Origin: Frankia sp.
GTDB lineage: Bacteria; Actinomycetota; Actinomycetes; Frankiales; Frankiaceae
Reading direction: 5' to 3'
NCBI GenBank assembly: GCA_019689615.1
Contig: JADGHD010000316.1
Location: 1-6,166 of the forward strand
Length of the DNA stretch: 6,166 nt
The translations under genes and the position numbers were made by a program. Positions 5,226 through 6,166 of this stretch are shown here, in pieces (position 1 is the stretch's first letter; every line of letters starts with the position of its first letter). The notes below the pieces were generated by a model, which had not been told where the DNA came from, ran no database searches, and worked only from the letters and a program-made list of their open reading frames with translations.

Positions 5226-6166
5226 GTGCGCTTCCGGTTCGATCCCGAACACGAAGAGCTACGCCGTGCTGTGCGGCGTTTTCTCGCCGAAGTCGCCGAC
5301 GGGACGGCGCTGCGCCGCGACATGGCGACCGAGACCGGCTGGGACCCGGCCGTCTGGCGACGCCTGTGCGAGGAGCTGGAGCTGCCGGCGCTCGCCGTCC
5401 CGGAGGAGCACGGCGGCGCCGGATTCGGCCTTGTCGAGCTTGGCGTCGCGCTGACCGAGGCCGGACGCGCCCTGTTGTGCGCCCCGCTACTGTCGACCTC
5501 GATCGCGATCCAGGCGCTGCTGGCGGCCGGCGATCCGGCGGCGGCCGCCCACCTGCCCGGCCTGGCCGCCGGCACGGCCGTCGGAACCCTGGCTGCTCGC
5601 GAACCGGGACGCAGCTGGGACGCGACGCCCGCCACCCGTGCCACGCCGGGGCCTGACGGCTGGACCCTGACCGGCCGCAAGGACTGGGTGCTCGACGGCC
5701 ACACCGCCCAGCTGCTCATCGTGACCGCCACGGCCGACGCCGACGGCAGCGGCGGCGTTCGGCAGGTCCCGGCCACATCCCTCTTCCTCGTGGAGGCGGG
5801 CGCGTCGGGCATGTCGACCCGCCTGCTCGACACCGTCGACCAGACCCGCAAAGCCGTCGAAGTGACGTTCGACGCCACGCCGGCGGTACCGCTGGGCGCG
5901 CTTGGATGCGGGGACGAGCCGCTGCGGCGCACCCTGGACCGCGCGGTCGTGCTGCTGGCCGCCGAACAGGTGGGGGTGGCGCAGGCGTGCCTCGCGACCG
6001 CGACCGACTATGCGGGCCAGCGTCACCAGTTCGGCCGGCCGATCGGCTCGTTCCAGGCGATCAAGCACAAGCTCGCGAACGTCCTGCTGGAGGTCGAGGC
6101 GGCCCAGGCCGCGGCGATGTACGCGGCCTGGGCCGCCGACAACCGGCCGGACGAACTGCCCGAGAC
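5226..6166 (+). CDS. Acyl-CoA dehydrogenase, partner-subunit type, 3' end beyond window
   Basis: The open frame starts at GTG 5226 and runs 313 codons to the window edge without a stop, so the C-terminus is missing (the family is usually about 350-390 residues). The N-terminal helical domain has LAVPEEHGGAGFGLVELGV (56-74). The C-terminal helical domain shows YAGQRHQFGRPIGSFQAIKHK (262-282), the FAD and dimer contact motif of acyl-CoA dehydrogenases. The usual beta-domain loop with EPGAGSD is reduced to AAREPGRSWDA (123-133). The isovaleryl-type catalytic position appears to be Asp238, in TLDRA (236-240), not Glu. These traits match the small or non-catalytic subunits of heteromeric enzymes (FadE27-like, PimD-like). 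It is divergent from the complete dehydrogenase on the minus strand and is probably its partner. The medium-chain-type Glu position lies beyond the window, so independent activity cannot be excluded. Confidence 0.9.
   Translation, partial: MRFRFDPEHEELRRAVRRFLAEVADGTALRRDMATETGWDPAVWRRLCEELELPALAVPEEHGGAGFGLVELGVALTEAGRALLCAPLLSTSIAIQALLAAGDPAAAAHLPGLAAGTAVGTLAAREPGRSWDATPATRATPGPDGWTLTGRKDWVLDGHTAQLLIVTATADADGSGGVRQVPATSLFLVEAGASGMSTRLLDTVDQTRKAVEVTFDATPAVPLGALGCGDEPLRRTLDRAVVLLAAEQVGVAQACLATATDYAGQRHQFGRPIGSFQAIKHKLANVLLEVEAAQAAAMYAAWAADNRPDELPE

Noticed and set aside
4874..5932. Minus-strand open frame of 352 codons crossing the divergent spacer
   Set aside because: It is Ser/Arg/Pro-rich without domains, and it overlaps a coding frame on each side of the spacer.
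5487..6068. Minus-strand open frame of 193 codons opposite the second dehydrogenase
   Set aside because: It is an antisense shadow; the plus strand has clear acyl-CoA dehydrogenase motifs through this region.

Overview
The window is very GC-rich (about 70% by eye) with strong G/C third-position bias, strong Shine-Dalgarno sites and protein families typical of high-GC Actinobacteria. The gene style (fused Liv-type transporter, FadE-like acyl-CoA dehydrogenases) would suit Frankia, Pseudonocardia, Mycobacterium or Rhodococcus relatives. I cannot name a genus from sequence alone. No RNA genes, mobile elements, CRISPR arrays or tandem repeat arrays are visible.

Layout from left to right. Positions 1-66 hold no supported gene. 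On the minus strand, 67-795 encodes a LivF-type ATPase. It is joined by a 4-base ATGA overlap to the large upstream gene at 792-3656, a 954-residue natural fusion of a LivH-type permease, a LivM-type permease and a LivG-type ATPase. A 201-base gap (3657-3857) holds an AT-rich promoter-like patch with a consensus TTGACA box inside a small inverted repeat, followed by a GC-rich hairpin in the presumed leader. A minus-strand acyl-CoA dehydrogenase of 408 residues follows (3858-5084). A 141-base divergent spacer (5085-5225), with a second AT-rich core and a perfect 6-base inverted repeat, separates it from a second acyl-CoA dehydrogenase on the plus strand. That gene starts at GTG 5226 and runs off the right edge. 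No gap without a gene exceeds 300 bases.

How the parts may work together. The two transporter genes supply every membrane and ATPase part of a high-affinity branched-chain-amino-acid-type (HAAT) importer, but no periplasmic/lipoprotein binding protein lies in the window. The two dehydrogenases look like the two unlike subunits of the heteromeric class known from steroid side-chain and dicarboxylate degradation (ChsE/FadE26-FadE27 type, PimC/PimD type). The first keeps a candidate catalytic glutamate in the isovaleryl-CoA-dehydrogenase position. The second has aspartate there and a degenerate flavin-side loop. My inference is that this is a catabolic locus in which a carboxylic acid or related compound is imported, activated to a CoA thioester (by genes outside the window) and desaturated by the dehydrogenase pair. 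The substrate is unknown. The most notable items are the three-domain transporter fusion, the head-to-head dehydrogenase pair, and the two inverted repeats in the promoter regions.
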